A stretch of 64,000 nucleotides of DNA from an uncultured Prevotellaceae bacterium (GTDB lineage Bacteria; Bacteroidota; Bacteroidia; Bacteroidales; Bacteroidaceae). Both the position numbers and the translations under genes were made by a program. Location of the stretch: assembly GCA_947169115.1 (NCBI GenBank), contig CAMVOK010000014.1, positions 19,990 to 83,989 on the forward strand. The letters are read 5' to 3'. Positions 29,999 through 38,885 of this stretch are shown here, one piece after another; position 1 is the stretch's first letter, and every line of letters starts with the position of its first letter. A model generated the notes under the pieces. That model was not told the DNA's origin. It made no database searches and saw only the letters and a list, made by a program, of their open reading frames with translations.

Positions 29999-30613
29999 CT
30001 AAACAGCAAGATAGAGGTCGCGATGCTCTGCCATGCGACGGAGGTTTATCATAGCATACCGCATTCGCCCCAAAGAAGTATTGATACTTACTCCTGTTTT
30101 CTCGGCAATCTCCTTAAACGACATATCCTCGTAATAACGCATATAAACAACCTCCTTCTGGGCTTCAGGCAACCGTTCTATCATCATGCGTACATCCTCA
30201 TGAGACTGCTCTACCAACATTTTGGCTTCAATGTTCGGTTCGCTATACCTGGGGTCATTAAACAAATCGCCAACCACATCCCCTTGGTCGTCCGTTACCT
30301 CATGAGACACGACCATGTGGGTGGAACTTCTCTGACTACGAAAACGGTCGAGCACCTGATTACGCGCAACTCGCATAATCCATGAGTTGAACTGACCAGT
30401 TTCGGTATAATGTCCATTGCGAATGGCCATGATAATCCGTACAAATGTGTCCTGAAAAACATCGTTAGCCAAATCCGTATCTGGAATCATACAACGGATA
30501 TAACTAAATACCTTGGTCTGGTATCTTTCCAAGAGGATGTCAAATGCGTGAAAATCGCCTTCCTCGTACGCGCTCACCAGTTGTTCGTCGGTAAGCTTTA
30601 CGTAATTGTCCAT
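29999..30613 (-). CDS. ECF-type RNA polymerase sigma-70 factor
   Basis: 204 residues. Region 2 is seen in YQTKVFSYIRCMIPDTDLANDVFQDTFVRIIMAI and FNSWIMRVARNQVLDRFR. Region 4 is seen in LPEAQKEVVYMRYYEDMSFKEIAEKTGVSINTSLGRMRYAMINLR. No FecR-type anti-sigma gene is adjacent, so this is not the usual SusCD-regulating arrangement. It resembles the stand-alone Bacteroidetes ECF factors conserved near housekeeping genes. Its regulon cannot be read from this window. Confidence 0.9.
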   Translation of the reverse strand: MDNYVKLTDEQLVSAYEEGDFHAFDILLERYQTKVFSYIRCMIPDTDLANDVFQDTFVRIIMAIRNGHYTETGQFNSWIMRVARNQVLDRFRSQRSSTHMVVSHEVTDDQGDVVGDLFNDPRYSEPNIEAKMLVEQSHEDVRMMIERLPEAQKEVVYMRYYEDMSFKEIAEKTGVSINTSLGRMRYAMINLRRMAEHRDLYLAV

Positions 30614-30683
30614 TACCTTAATTTTAGTTAGTTATCGGGGTAATGTTGTATCTATAGGCGAATATTTTTTTGTTAAACGACTG

Positions 30684-30691
30684 CAAATATA
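30684..30691 (-). promoter_or_regulatory. -7 box (TATATTTG) for the ECF sigma gene
   Basis: Minus-strand TATATTTG, 70 bp upstream of the ATG, fits TAnnTTTG. The surrounding region is AT rich and otherwise empty. Confidence 0.45.
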
Positions 30692-30756
30692 AGTAATTAT
30701 TACGAAACACAGGTTACTAATTACAATTTATTTGCTATAAAAGTATCAAAAAAAAC

Positions 30757-31713
30757 TTAAATAACACACTCAGCCGAAATATGTGCACCGCGAAGGAAGT
30801 CTTCTGTAGGCATTCGGCGCTTGCCAGCCAGTTGCAAGGAAACCACTTCAATCCACCCCTCACGACAGGCAATCCGAAGATAGGACTTGCCATCCGTATC
30901 TATGCTTCCAGGCATCGCCTTACTGGCTTCATTGACAATCCGACACTGATATATCTTGAGCATTGTACCCGAGAGTGTTGTCCATGCTGCCGGATATGGG
31001 GAAAGACCTCTCACGAAGTTGTAAACTTGGCGGGCAGTCAACTCATTCCATCTTATCTGGCAAGTCTCCTTGAATATCTTGGGAGCAGGACGTAAGGGGG
31101 TATCCACTGTCAGTTCGCTCTGAGATATAGGATGTACTGCTCCGCGAGCCACATCATCAACCGTACGCAAAACAAGTTCTGCTCCAAGAACCATCAGGCG
31201 GTCATGAACAGCCTCTACATCGTCTTCCTCATAAATGGGTACAGCCTCCCGATATATAACCTGTCCTGTATCAATGTCATGGTCAAGAAAGAAGGTGGTA
31301 ATACCTGTTTCCTTATCCCCATTAATGATGGCCCAGTTGATGGGAGCCGCACCGCGATACTGCGGCAATAAAGCAGCATGAAGATTGAATGTTCCTAAAC
31401 GTGGCATGGACCACACTACCTCCGGCAACATGCGGAAAGCAACGACTACCTGCAAGTCGGCTTGATAACTGCGTAACTGTTCGAGGAAAGTCTCGTCCTT
31501 CAATTTCTCTGGCTGTAAAACGGGAATAGCATGAGCCACGGCATACTGTTTGACTGGACTTTGCTGCAATACATCATGATGACGTCCGACAGGTTTGTCC
31601 GGCATGGTGATAACAGCCACAATATTATAGCCCCCCTCAACAAGGCGGCGAAGAGGCTCGACCGCAAAATCGGGCGTGCCCATATAGATGATTCTCAAAC
31701 TCTCTTTCTCCAT
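30757..31713 (-). CDS. fmt: Methionyl-tRNA formyltransferase
   Basis: Formylates initiator Met-tRNA using 10-formyl-THF. 318 residues from the ATG at 31713 (MEKESLRIIYMGTPDFAV). The frame is open 216 bp further upstream, but that stretch is a heptamer repeat and the end of the ClC gene, so it is not coding. Motifs: MGTPDFAV, FNLHAALLPQYRGAAPINWAI (formyl-transfer site with the NLH Asn-His region), DTGQVI, and the C-terminal NFVRGLSPYPAAW. Last gene of the run lysE-DUF4924-prfC-tsaC-clcA-fmt. Confidence 0.96.
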   Translation of the reverse strand: MEKESLRIIYMGTPDFAVEPLRRLVEGGYNIVAVITMPDKPVGRHHDVLQQSPVKQYAVAHAIPVLQPEKLKDETFLEQLRSYQADLQVVVAFRMLPEVVWSMPRLGTFNLHAALLPQYRGAAPINWAIINGDKETGITTFFLDHDIDTGQVIYREAVPIYEEDDVEAVHDRLMVLGAELVLRTVDDVARGAVHPISQSELTVDTPLRPAPKIFKETCQIRWNELTARQVYNFVRGLSPYPAAWTTLSGTMLKIYQCRIVNEASKAMPGSIDTDGKSYLRIACREGWIEVVSLQLAGKRRMPTEDFLRGAHISAECVI

Positions 31714-31718
31714 CTCAC

Positions 31719-31803
31719 ATTTACCATTTTTCCATTTACCATTTACCATTTGCCATTTGTCATTTGACATTTCCCATTTGACATTTACCATTTGACATTT
31801 CCC
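31719..31803. repeat. 12-unit ATTTNNC heptamer array filling the clcA-fmt gap
   Basis: Units run ATTTACC, ATTTTTCC (8 bp), ATTTACC, ATTTACC, ATTTGCC, ATTTGTC, ATTTGAC, ATTTCCC, ATTTGAC, ATTTACC, ATTTGAC, ATTTCCC. The array occupies essentially the whole space between the ClC stop (31805) and the fmt ATG (31713). Confidence 0.9.
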
Positions 31804-31804
31804 G

Positions 31805-33649
31805 TCAATCGTCACTAATATCAGCCAACATTTGACGATACATGGTAAACACTCTCGACTTGCGAATAAAGCCAACAAAACAGCCAGAAGAATCCACCAC
31901 AGGTAATGTCCATGCTCCTGTCCGCTCAAACACTTTCACAACATCGTCCATCTCATCCTGTGTTGACAGACGCGATGCAGGCTCTACCATCAGTTCACTC
32001 ACGCGATAACGCTGATAGAGTTCTGTACGGAACATGATGTGACGAATGTCATCAATATAAAGCACCGCCACTAACTGTCGCTGGGCATTAAGAACGGGGA
32101 ATACACTGTGTTTGGATACGGCAATCTGTTTTACAACCTCACCCAGTGTCATCTCTGGGGTCAGGAACTTACTATAACGGTCTATAACCGAATCCATACT
32201 CATTAGCGTGAGAATGGCTCTGTCCTTGTTATGTGTAAGCAACTCACCACGACGTGCCAATCGCATGGCATAGATGCTATGAGGTTCAAAGAAATGGATG
32301 GTAAGATAGGCACATACGGAAACTACCATCAAGGGCATGAACAACTGGTAACCACCAGTAAGTTCAGCTATAAGGAATATACCCGTCAAAGGGGCGTGCA
32401 TCACACCGCTCATCAAGCCACACATGCCCAACAGCGCATAATTGTTCTCTGGGAGATTCACACCCAAGACTTCATTTTGGTTCCATATTTGCGAGAAAAC
32501 AAAACCAAAAATGCAACCAAGGAATAGCGTGGGGGCAAATATACCACCACAACCGCCACCGCCATTGGTAGCCGTGGAAGCAAAGACCTTAAAAATAATA
32601 ACCAAGGAGAGATAGACCAACAGCATATTGTTGTGACCATAGAAGAGCGAGTGATTGAGTGCTGTAAGCCAATCCTGCTCTCCCTTACCACTTAAAAGCA
32701 GTTCAATAAGGTCATAACCTTCACCATACAGCGATGGGAACAAGTATATCAACACAGAAAGCATGGCTCCACCAAAAGCAAACCGTGCATAGGGATGGCG
32801 AAAGCGACGGAAAATCTCCTCAAGTGCATTCATTGTGCGGGTAAAGTACAAAGATACCAATCCACAACCAATGCCCAAGAGTATATTGGCAGGTAAACGA
32901 GTTACAGAAAATACGTAATCGTGGTGAAATTCAAAGATTGGGGTAATCCCCGTAAGGGCAAAGGTAACAGTTGCCGCCGTAACGCAGGAAACAAGCAAGG
33001 GTAGCAAGGAGCCCATGGTCATGTCTATCATCAAAACCTCCAACACAAAGGCCAAACCCGCAATAGGAGCCTTGAATATACCAGCCACAGCACCAGCTGC
33101 GCCACACCCCACAAGCAGCATCAATTGTTTGGCATTCAATCGGAACATGCGTCCCAGATTACTTCCAATAGCAGAACCAGTAAGTACAATAGGAGCCTCG
33201 GCACCTACAGAACCACCAAAACCGATGGTAATGGCAGAGGCAATAACACTACTCCAACAATTATGAGCCTTTATCTGACTTTGTTTACGGGCTATGGCAA
33301 AAAGAATCTTGGTTACACCATGGCCAATATCGTCCCGAACAATGCGCCTGATGAAAACCGAAGTAAGAAAGATGCCGACAACAGGATATATGAGATAGAG
33401 CCAGTTAGAAGAGGATATGCTGAACTGGTGAGTCAACATATACTGGATATAGGAGATAAGCCATTTCAAGAAAAGACCTGCAAAGGCTGTCAGGACACCC
33501 ACTGCAAGGGCAAGAAGCAGCATGAAGTGTTTTTCCTTAATGCCACGTTTGCTCCATATAATGAGACGACTATAGAGCCTTCCCCTACCCCCTCCCAAAG
33601 AGGCAGATTGAACAGCATTGCGAGTAGCCTGTATCTTATTATTCACCAT
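31805..33649 (-). CDS. ClC-family chloride channel/antiporter with C-terminal CBS pair
   Basis: About 614 residues from ATG 33649. A GTG at 33703 (overlapping the tsaC stop as GTGA) would add 18 residues, so the start is uncertain. The membrane core shows GFGGSVGAEAPIVLTGSAIGSNLGR, GCGAAGAVAGIFKAPIAGLAFVLE and GVMHAPLTGIFLIAEL, the ClC anion-pathway motifs. Glu in GAEAP is the expected gating residue. Two CBS domains follow (ILTLMSMDSVIDRYSKFL onward and VSELMVEPASRLSTQDEMDDVVKVFE). The N-terminal stretch SASLGGGRGRLYSR is encoded by a copy of the G-rich palindromic repeat, so the true start may lie after it. Confidence 0.9.
   Translation of the reverse strand: MVNNKIQATRNAVQSASLGGGRGRLYSRLIIWSKRGIKEKHFMLLLALAVGVLTAFAGLFLKWLISYIQYMLTHQFSISSSNWLYLIYPVVGIFLTSVFIRRIVRDDIGHGVTKILFAIARKQSQIKAHNCWSSVIASAITIGFGGSVGAEAPIVLTGSAIGSNLGRMFRLNAKQLMLLVGCGAAGAVAGIFKAPIAGLAFVLEVLMIDMTMGSLLPLLVSCVTAATVTFALTGITPIFEFHHDYVFSVTRLPANILLGIGCGLVSLYFTRTMNALEEIFRRFRHPYARFAFGGAMLSVLIYLFPSLYGEGYDLIELLLSGKGEQDWLTALNHSLFYGHNNMLLVYLSLVIIFKVFASTATNGGGGCGGIFAPTLFLGCIFGFVFSQIWNQNEVLGVNLPENNYALLGMCGLMSGVMHAPLTGIFLIAELTGGYQLFMPLMVVSVCAYLTIHFFEPHSIYAMRLARRGELLTHNKDRAILTLMSMDSVIDRYSKFLTPEMTLGEVVKQIAVSKHSVFPVLNAQRQLVAVLYIDDIRHIMFRTELYQRYRVSELMVEPASRLSTQDEMDDVVKVFERTGAWTLPVVDSSGCFVGFIRKSRVFTMYRQMLADISDD
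33577..33608. repeat. G-rich palindromic element at the ClC N-terminus
   Basis: Minus strand reads CCTCTTTGGGAGGGGG followed by TAGGGGAAGGCT, the same pattern as the elements at 38781, 53523, 53618, 61053 and 61955. It lies in frame in the first codons of the ClC gene if translation starts at 33649 or 33703. Confidence 0.6.
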
Positions 33650-33699
33650 ATCATCATTCTTCTTTATTGCCTGACTTGATGTGCCATGAAACCTTATCC

Positions 33700-34269
33700 T
33701 CACCTGCGAATAACCGTAACGGCACCGTCCTCCTTTAGTTTGATAATACTTGATGCCCTTCCATCTGACTTACGTCCACGGGCAAACTGCACAATATAAT
33801 CGACCTTAGAGGTTATCTCCTCGGGTATGTCATAGAAACTCTTTGGCGAAGGTTCACCACTCAAGTTGGCTGATGTAGAAACAATGGCTTTCTGGAATCG
33901 ATAACACAACTGACGAGAAAACTCCTCCTTGGTCACCCGAATACCTAATGAGCCATCCTCGGCTACTAAATTGGGAGCGACATTGACGGCTCCATCCAGT
34001 ATCAGAGTCAGTGGGCGATCGGCATACTCAATAAGTTCCCATGCCACATCGGGCACATTACGAAAGTAGCGTTGCATGCGATTGGCCGAATCAACAAGGC
34101 ATATCAGTGCTTTCGAATCAGCCCTGTGCTTTATCTCATATACCCGCTGAACGGCCTCAGCATTCGAAGCATCACAGCCAATACCCCAGATGGTATCGGT
34201 AGGATAAAGTATCACACCACCTTTTCGCAAAACCTCTACGGCATTCTTTATGTCTATGTCACAGTTCAT
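33700..34269 (-). CDS. L-threonylcarbamoyladenylate synthase (Sua5/YrdC/YwlC family)
   Basis: Makes threonylcarbamoyl-AMP for the t6A modification of tRNAs reading ANN codons. 189 residues, the short YrdC-domain form. Motifs: GGVILYPTDTIWGIGCDA, YEIKHRADSKALICLV (ATP/threonine site), PLTLILDG, LGIRV and AIVSTSANLSGEPSP. Its stop overlaps a possible GTG start of the ClC gene. Upstream is prfC, 53 bp away, so a second translation-related gene is in the same run. Confidence 0.94.
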   Translation of the reverse strand: MNCDIDIKNAVEVLRKGGVILYPTDTIWGIGCDASNAEAVQRVYEIKHRADSKALICLVDSANRMQRYFRNVPDVAWELIEYADRPLTLILDGAVNVAPNLVAEDGSLGIRVTKEEFSRQLCYRFQKAIVSTSANLSGEPSPKSFYDIPEEITSKVDYIVQFARGRKSDGRASSIIKLKEDGAVTVIRR

Positions 34270-34322
34270 TGGATAGGATTTATAGGAACGATGGTAACTA
34301 TTGGGACTATATGTATTATATC

Positions 34323-35891
34323 TTAGAATTCGCTGGTAAAGTGGAACTTTATGTGCTCGAAGTCTTGTTGGGCCATTTGCAAAACATAACCACTATCGGC
34401 CAAAAACACATCGCGTCCCTCACGGTCTTTGGCCATATACTGATACTTTCGCTTTTTGAAGGCTTCGAGCTCAGACTCGTTATCGCTTTCTATCCAGCAT
34501 GCCTTATAGAGGCTTATTGGTTCCCAACGGCACTTGGCTCCGTACTCGTTCTCAAGTCGGTACTGTATGACCTCGAATTGCAGTTGTCCCACTGTGCCGA
34601 TAATCTTGCGACCATTGAACTGGTTGACAAAGAGCTGAGCTACGCCCTCGTCCATCAACTGTTCTATTCCTTTCTGTAATTGCTTGGTCTTCATGGGGTC
34701 GGCATTTTCGATGTACTTGAACATCTCGGGAGAGAAAGACGGCAACCCGCGGAAGTGTATCAGTTCGCCCTCAGTCAGTGTGTCACCAATCTTAAAAGTA
34801 CCATTATCTGGCAAACCGATAATGTCGCCTGGCCATGCCTCGTCGATGGTGGACTTGCGCTGAGCCATAAACTGTGTGGGACTACTGAAGCGCAGGGTTT
34901 TGCCCTGACGGACATGGAGATAGGGGGCATTGCGGACAAACTTGCCCGAGCATACTTTACAAAAGGCAATACAGGAACGATGATTGGGGTCGATATTAGC
35001 TGTTATCTTGAAGATGAAACCCGTAAACTTGGGTTCCTCTGGATTCACCTCTCTCTCCTCTGCCTTTGTGGGACGGGGGGATGGGGCAATCTCCACAAAG
35101 CAATTAAGAAGTTCTTCCACACCAAAGTTGTTCAACGCCGAACCAAAGAATACAGGAGCCACACGTGCATCGAGATAGTCGTTTACCTCAAAATCGTCAT
35201 ACACACCAGCCAGCAAGTCAAGATCCTCACGAAGTTTCGTTGCATCGGACTCTCCTACATAATCATCAAGCACGGTGCTCTGTATGTCCACCTCAACTTT
35301 CTCTGTCACCTTCTGCTTATCGGAAGCAAAAAGATTAAGACGTTGTTCGTAGATATTATACACCCCCTTGAAACGTGCTCCTTGGTTGATTGGCCACGAG
35401 AGGGGACGAACCTTGATTTGCAACTCTGTCTCCAGTTCATCGAGCAGGTCGAAGGGGTCTTTACCCTCACGGTCCATCTTGTTCACAAAAACAATGACAG
35501 GAGTTTTGCGCATTCGGCAAACGGTCATCAGTTTCCGTGTCTGTGCTTCCACACCCTTGGCACTGTCAACAACAATAATACAGGAATCAACTGCCGTAAG
35601 CGTACGGAAGGTGTCTTCAGCAAAATCCTGGTGACCCGGTGTATCGAGGATATTCACCTTGTAGCCATTGTAATCGAACTCCATGACCGAGGTGGTTACA
35701 CTGATACCGCGCTGCTTCTCTATCTCCATCCAGTCGCTCGTCGCGGTTTTCTTTATCTTATTGCTTTTCACAGCACCTGCCACCTGTATCTGTCCACCAA
35801 AGAGCAAAAGTTTCTCTGTCAAGGTGGTCTTACCAGCATCGGGATGGGAGATGATGGCAAAGGTTCTGCGTCTTGTTATTTCTTCGTTCAT
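34323..35891 (-). CDS. prfC: Peptide chain release factor 3
   Basis: GTPase that removes RF1/RF2 from the ribosome after termination. 522 residues, normal length. G1 is [15 protein letters not shown] and the switch II region [15 protein letters not shown]4 is NKMDREG. The RF3-specific segment [23 protein letters not shown] distinguishes it from EF-G. The C-terminal ending [27 protein letters not shown] also fits. A long frame on the opposite strand (34680-36017) is an antisense shadow. Confidence 0.97.
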   Translation of the reverse strand: MNEEITRRRTFAIISHPDAGKTTLTEKLLLFGGQIQVAGAVKSNKIKKTATSDWMEIEKQRGISVTTSVMEFDYNGYKVNILDTPGHQDFAEDTFRTLTAVDSCIIVVDSAKGVEAQTRKLMTVCRMRKTPVIVFVNKMDREGKDPFDLLDELETELQIKVRPLSWPINQGARFKGVYNIYEQRLNLFASDKQKVTEKVEVDIQSTVLDDYVGESDATKLREDLDLLAGVYDDFEVNDYLDARVAPVFFGSALNNFGVEELLNCFVEIAPSPRPTKAEEREVNPEEPKFTGFIFKITANIDPNHRSCIAFCKVCSGKFVRNAPYLHVRQGKTLRFSSPTQFMAQRKSTIDEAWPGDIIGLPDNGTFKIGDTLTEGELIHFRGLPSFSPEMFKYIENADPMKTKQLQKGIEQLMDEGVAQLFVNQFNGRKIIGTVGQLQFEVIQYRLENEYGAKCRWEPISLYKACWIESDNESELEAFKKRKYQYMAKDREGRDVFLADSGYVLQMAQQDFEHIKFHFTSEF

Positions 35892-35904
35892 AGTTTATGG
35901 TTTT

Positions 35905-35940
35905 CTAATAAGGCATATAGGGCTTATAAGCCTTATAAGC
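35905..35940. repeat. Four-unit 9-bp repeat in the prfC-DUF4924 gap
   Basis: Units CTAATAAGG, CATATAGGG, CTTATAAGC and CTTATAAGC. The two exact units create the palindrome GGCTTATAAGCC. The array fills most of the 48-bp gap and touches the stop codon of the DUF4924 gene. Confidence 0.75.
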
Positions 35941-36479
35941 TACAATTCAAGTTCTCCTCTTTTTTCTTTCTTCCAACTATCAGCCAACAGAGCCAGCAGA
36001 TGGGTGATTTCTGCTAAGGCCCGTTGGGTTTCCTCTCCAACCTCCTTTTTCTGAAGACGAAGCATCATCACTCCATAAAGACAGTTGAAACAAGTCTCCA
36101 ACTCCCCCACATTCTTATCACCACGTGCTCTCAGCTCTACGATAAAGGGTAACACCTTATAATAGGCAGCTGAGTAGAAGGGATGTTTGGTACTACGCAA
36201 AAGTTCGGCATGGAGGTCTGCCAGCAAGGCAAGTGTCCCCTTGTTGATTTGCAGGTGTCCTCGTTCCTGGCAACCTTCCTCACGCATCATACGAATAAGG
36301 TTTTCGTACCATTCTGCTTCTGTCTTTGCTTCATCGGTGGAAAATTGGAAACGGGGGATATACTCTTTCTCTATACGTTCCATGTCGAGACCATAGGCAC
36401 GCAAAGTATCTTCTACCTGCCACATATACAACAGGTATTCACACACATTCTGGTCTTTCAGTTGTCTGGCTATCTTCAT
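35940..36479 (-). CDS. DUF4924 family protein
   Basis: 179 residues from the ATG at 36479; a TTG one codon earlier is less likely. It opens with MKIARQLKDQNVCEYLLYMWQVEDTLRA, the recognisable start of the DUF4924 family in Bacteroidetes. The whole protein is helical (AYYKVLPFIVELRAR, LLALLADSWKKEKRG) and cytoplasmic. No catalytic motif is seen and the function is unknown. The start shares one base with the LysE-family stop (TGATG), so it is translationally coupled to that transporter and sits just upstream of prfC. Confidence 0.8.
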   Translation of the reverse strand: MKIARQLKDQNVCEYLLYMWQVEDTLRAYGLDMERIEKEYIPRFQFSTDEAKTEAEWYENLIRMMREEGCQERGHLQINKGTLALLADLHAELLRSTKHPFYSAAYYKVLPFIVELRARGDKNVGELETCFNCLYGVMMLRLQKKEVGEETQRALAEITHLLALLADSWKKEKRGELEL

Positions 36480-37141
36480 CAATACAACGATTTACCACGC
36501 AGGGTGAAATAGAAACCAATGAGCGACACGGCCATAACAACAATACCAATGGTTCGGTTGAGCCATACTATGCCACGGATGTCGAAACGGTTCCTAACTT
36601 TATTTATAGAATATGTCAAGGCATACCACCAACCGACAGCCCCAAAAAGGAGAGCCAAGTAGCCCATCGTCTGCTCAACGGGATGGGATGGCACAATAAA
36701 AGCGAACCTTGCAAACAGGGCTACGAAAAGCAACACGATTAGGGGGTTGCTCAAAGTAACCAAGAAACCCGTCAGTGCATTGTGAAAATAGGTTCCCCTC
36801 CGGTTACTGCTGGGGTGAATGGCCCGAGTGGGATTGCTCTTGTAAGTAGATAATCCAAAAAAGAATAGCATAACAGCTCCGGCCAACTGAACAAAATACA
36901 TCGTTCGGGGCTTCTCAACCAGTTCCATGACGAAACTCATGCCAAAGCCTGTCAGTAGTGCATATATAATGTCACTCAGTGCTGCGCCAAGCCCTGTCAC
37001 AAAACCATACCAACGTCCCTTGTTTAAGGTACGCTGCACGGTGAGCACGCCAACAGGTCCCATGGGAGCTGAAGCTACTACACCAATAATTACGCCCTTG
37101 AACATCAGGTCAATGGCATCTACATGTTGAATCCACATCAT
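36479..37141 (-). CDS. LysE/RhtB-family amino-acid exporter
   Basis: 220 residues with about six membrane helices. The family signature near the N-terminus, VVASAPMGPVGVLTVQRTLNKGRWYGFVTGLGAALSD, is clear (residues about 20-57). Members export amino acids such as lysine, threonine or homoserine lactones. The substrate here is undetermined. Two adjacent ATGs (37141, 37138) are equally plausible starts. First gene of the minus-strand run that continues to fmt. Upstream (37173-37211) is a spaced inverted repeat TTGGACA/TGTCCAA of unknown role. Confidence 0.88.
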   Translation of the reverse strand: MMWIQHVDAIDLMFKGVIIGVVASAPMGPVGVLTVQRTLNKGRWYGFVTGLGAALSDIIYALLTGFGMSFVMELVEKPRTMYFVQLAGAVMLFFFGLSTYKSNPTRAIHPSSNRRGTYFHNALTGFLVTLSNPLIVLLFVALFARFAFIVPSHPVEQTMGYLALLFGAVGWWYALTYSINKVRNRFDIRGIVWLNRTIGIVVMAVSLIGFYFTLRGKSLY

Positions 37142-37288
37142 TTCGACCGCGAAGATAACGATTTTTCCTCAGTTGGACAACACATCGGCTTATTATTTCG
37201 CCTATGTCCAAGGTTTATACACATTATGACGGGAACTCAAACGCAATAGGTCGCACACGAACAAGCCTACGCATGCAAAGAAGAGAAC

Positions 37289-37380
37289 ATTACTATTGCG
37301 GACAGAGAAAGATTACTATTGCGAACAGAGGAGGATTACTATTGCGGACAGAAGAGGATTACTATTTCCCTTCGTAAGCA
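37289..37380. repeat. 23-bp tandem repeat after the beta-helix lipoprotein gene
   Basis: ATTACTATTGCG starts at 37289, 37312 and 37335, with a fourth partial copy at 37358: exactly 23 bp apart. On the minus strand the units follow the TAG stop of the lipoprotein gene, and the first unit includes that stop. There are no unique spacers, so it is not a CRISPR array. Confidence 0.85.
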
Positions 37381-38846
37381 CCGGCATCGGGTGCTCCATC
37401 TGACATACGATTGGTTCCTCGCCTGTCCGTTGGGAACATGAGGGCAAATTCAGAATCAGCGATTCCACGGATAGCACTCTCGGACTTTGGTGCGAAATCA
37501 TACAGGAAATTCTTTGTATCAAACAACACGAAATGTTCCTTTGCCTCCGTCTCTGGTGACTCGAAAGTGACGTTGACAAAACGCGTAGCATCATCACTGA
37601 CGACCGTACGCAAAAGACAATTCTGGAAAAGGAAGTTACAATGTTCCTCATCGCTCTCCACGATGTCACCCATGACAACATCGTCGGCATAGCCCGTAAC
37701 TACACAATTCAGAAAATCGCACCAGACAAAAGGATATGGGGTATCACCTTCGTGGTTTGTCAGGAAGAGTGCATCACCACGATTGGCCGAGAAGGGATAG
37801 AACTGAGCTATCGTGCAATGGATGAACTGATGGGCACCTCCCATAAGACGGACACACTCGCCACGAGTGTTACTAATCTGCGTGCCCACAAAACGTGTCA
37901 TACAATGCGTCAACGACAAACCTGTTCCGCCAATATTGTGGACAACACTGTTCTCCATGACAAGTAGTGGAGTCGTTGTCTCCGTAAAGGCTATACTATC
38001 GCAAACAATGCCATAGTCACCACCATGAATATCACACTGGGTAAGAACATTGTTAGTGGATTCGGCAAAGAAATGGATGCCCCCCCATCGGTTGGGTGTA
38101 TTGTCGTAGGGAAGATTGTCGAACATACGATCCACACGGTCACCTCGGAATATAACTGGTTTTTCCAACGTGCCATTGGCCACTAAGGTTCCTCGCACCA
38201 AAAGCGATGTCCAGTCATGGAACATAAGTGTACACCCTTCAGGCAATGTCAACGTAACATTGGGAGCCACCACCAACGAATCATATACCAAATAAGGACG
38301 ATGTGCATCCAGTGTACGATTGGCAGTTATAGTCTCCCCACGTAGGATTATTACATCCATACCACTGGCCGTAAGTACAACCTTCTGACGCGTACCCGAC
38401 TCCAGTGTAAAATACAATTCATCCTTATAGTCATGGATGTCATCGCTATCCATAGCGGGCAGTTTCACTTCGATGCGTACATAGATGCTGTCCTTTCTCC
38501 GAACCTCAAAGTCCTCTCCCACTCCACCGTAAAGATACTGGCCATCGACATTCACATGGAAAGGCGAAGCTGCTCCCTGTGCCAGTTCCACTTGTCGGAT
38601 GCGTAAGCCCTTATCATTATGGTTAAAGAGGATAAGGGTCTTGGTTGCCGAGCCCTGGTTGGTAATCAAGGTGTCAAAAGCTACGGTGTCTTTTGACAAC
38701 GTGAGTTGTGACGATGGATTGGTTGTCCAAGAATCATAATCGTCACAAGAGACACAAAACAGGAGTAAAAGGAATAACCACCCCATCCCTCCGTTAAAGG
38801 GAGAGAGGAAGTGGTTTCGCATATATTGTACTATTCCTTTCTTCAT
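37362..38846 (-). CDS. Right-handed beta-helix surface lipoprotein
   Basis: 494 residues from the ATG at 38846 (MKKGIVQYMRN). Signal peptide with lipobox LFCVSC (Cys34). Its N-region is unusually long because residues 11-22 (NHFLSPFNGGMG) are encoded by a G-rich palindromic repeat. After an N-terminal beta-sandwich-like part (SATKTLILFNHNDKGLRIRQV), residues about 190-420 look like a parallel beta-helix: LMFHDWTSLLVRGTLVANGTLEKPVIF, then GGIHFFAES, GGDYGIVCDS and NSVVHNIGGTGLSL. No catalytic residues can be assigned. A role in surface polysaccharide binding or structure is only a guess. Confidence 0.8.
   Translation of the reverse strand: MKKGIVQYMRNHFLSPFNGGMGWLFLLLLFCVSCDDYDSWTTNPSSQLTLSKDTVAFDTLITNQGSATKTLILFNHNDKGLRIRQVELAQGAASPFHVNVDGQYLYGGVGEDFEVRRKDSIYVRIEVKLPAMDSDDIHDYKDELYFTLESGTRQKVVLTASGMDVIILRGETITANRTLDAHRPYLVYDSLVVAPNVTLTLPEGCTLMFHDWTSLLVRGTLVANGTLEKPVIFRGDRVDRMFDNLPYDNTPNRWGGIHFFAESTNNVLTQCDIHGGDYGIVCDSIAFTETTTPLLVMENSVVHNIGGTGLSLTHCMTRFVGTQISNTRGECVRLMGGAHQFIHCTIAQFYPFSANRGDALFLTNHEGDTPYPFVWCDFLNCVVTGYADDVVMGDIVESDEEHCNFLFQNCLLRTVVSDDATRFVNVTFESPETEAKEHFVLFDTKNFLYDFAPKSESAIRGIADSEFALMFPTDRRGTNRMSDGAPDAGAYEGK
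38781..38815. repeat. G-rich palindromic element inside a signal peptide
   Basis: Plus strand CCACCCCATCCCTCCG then TTAAAGGGAGAG. It codes in frame for residues 11-22 of the lipoprotein signal peptide. A related copy lies just upstream of the same gene at 38850. Confidence 0.7.
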
Positions 38847-38849
38847 ACC

Positions 38850-38880
38850 ATTCCCTCCCATTAAGGGAGGTTTAGGATGG
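38850..38880. repeat. G-rich palindromic element upstream of the lipoprotein start
   Basis: CCTCCC-ATTAA-GGGAGG followed by TTTAGGATGG fits the family pattern. It occupies the gap between pepD and the lipoprotein gene. Confidence 0.7.
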
Positions 38881-38885
38881 AGAGT

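Noticed and set aside
29999..30613. ECF sigma factor as regulator of the SusCD operon
   Set aside because: No FecR-type anti-sigma gene or STN domain is nearby. The gene lies on the other strand beyond a terminator and comEC-rpe.
31714..31929. 72-residue N-terminal extension of Fmt
   Set aside because: It would be encoded by the heptamer array and by the end of the ClC gene. Family Fmt starts at the ATG at 31713.
34680..36017. 445-codon open frame opposite prfC
   Set aside because: prfC on the other strand has all GTPase motifs. This frame is a codon-bias shadow with no recognisable domain.
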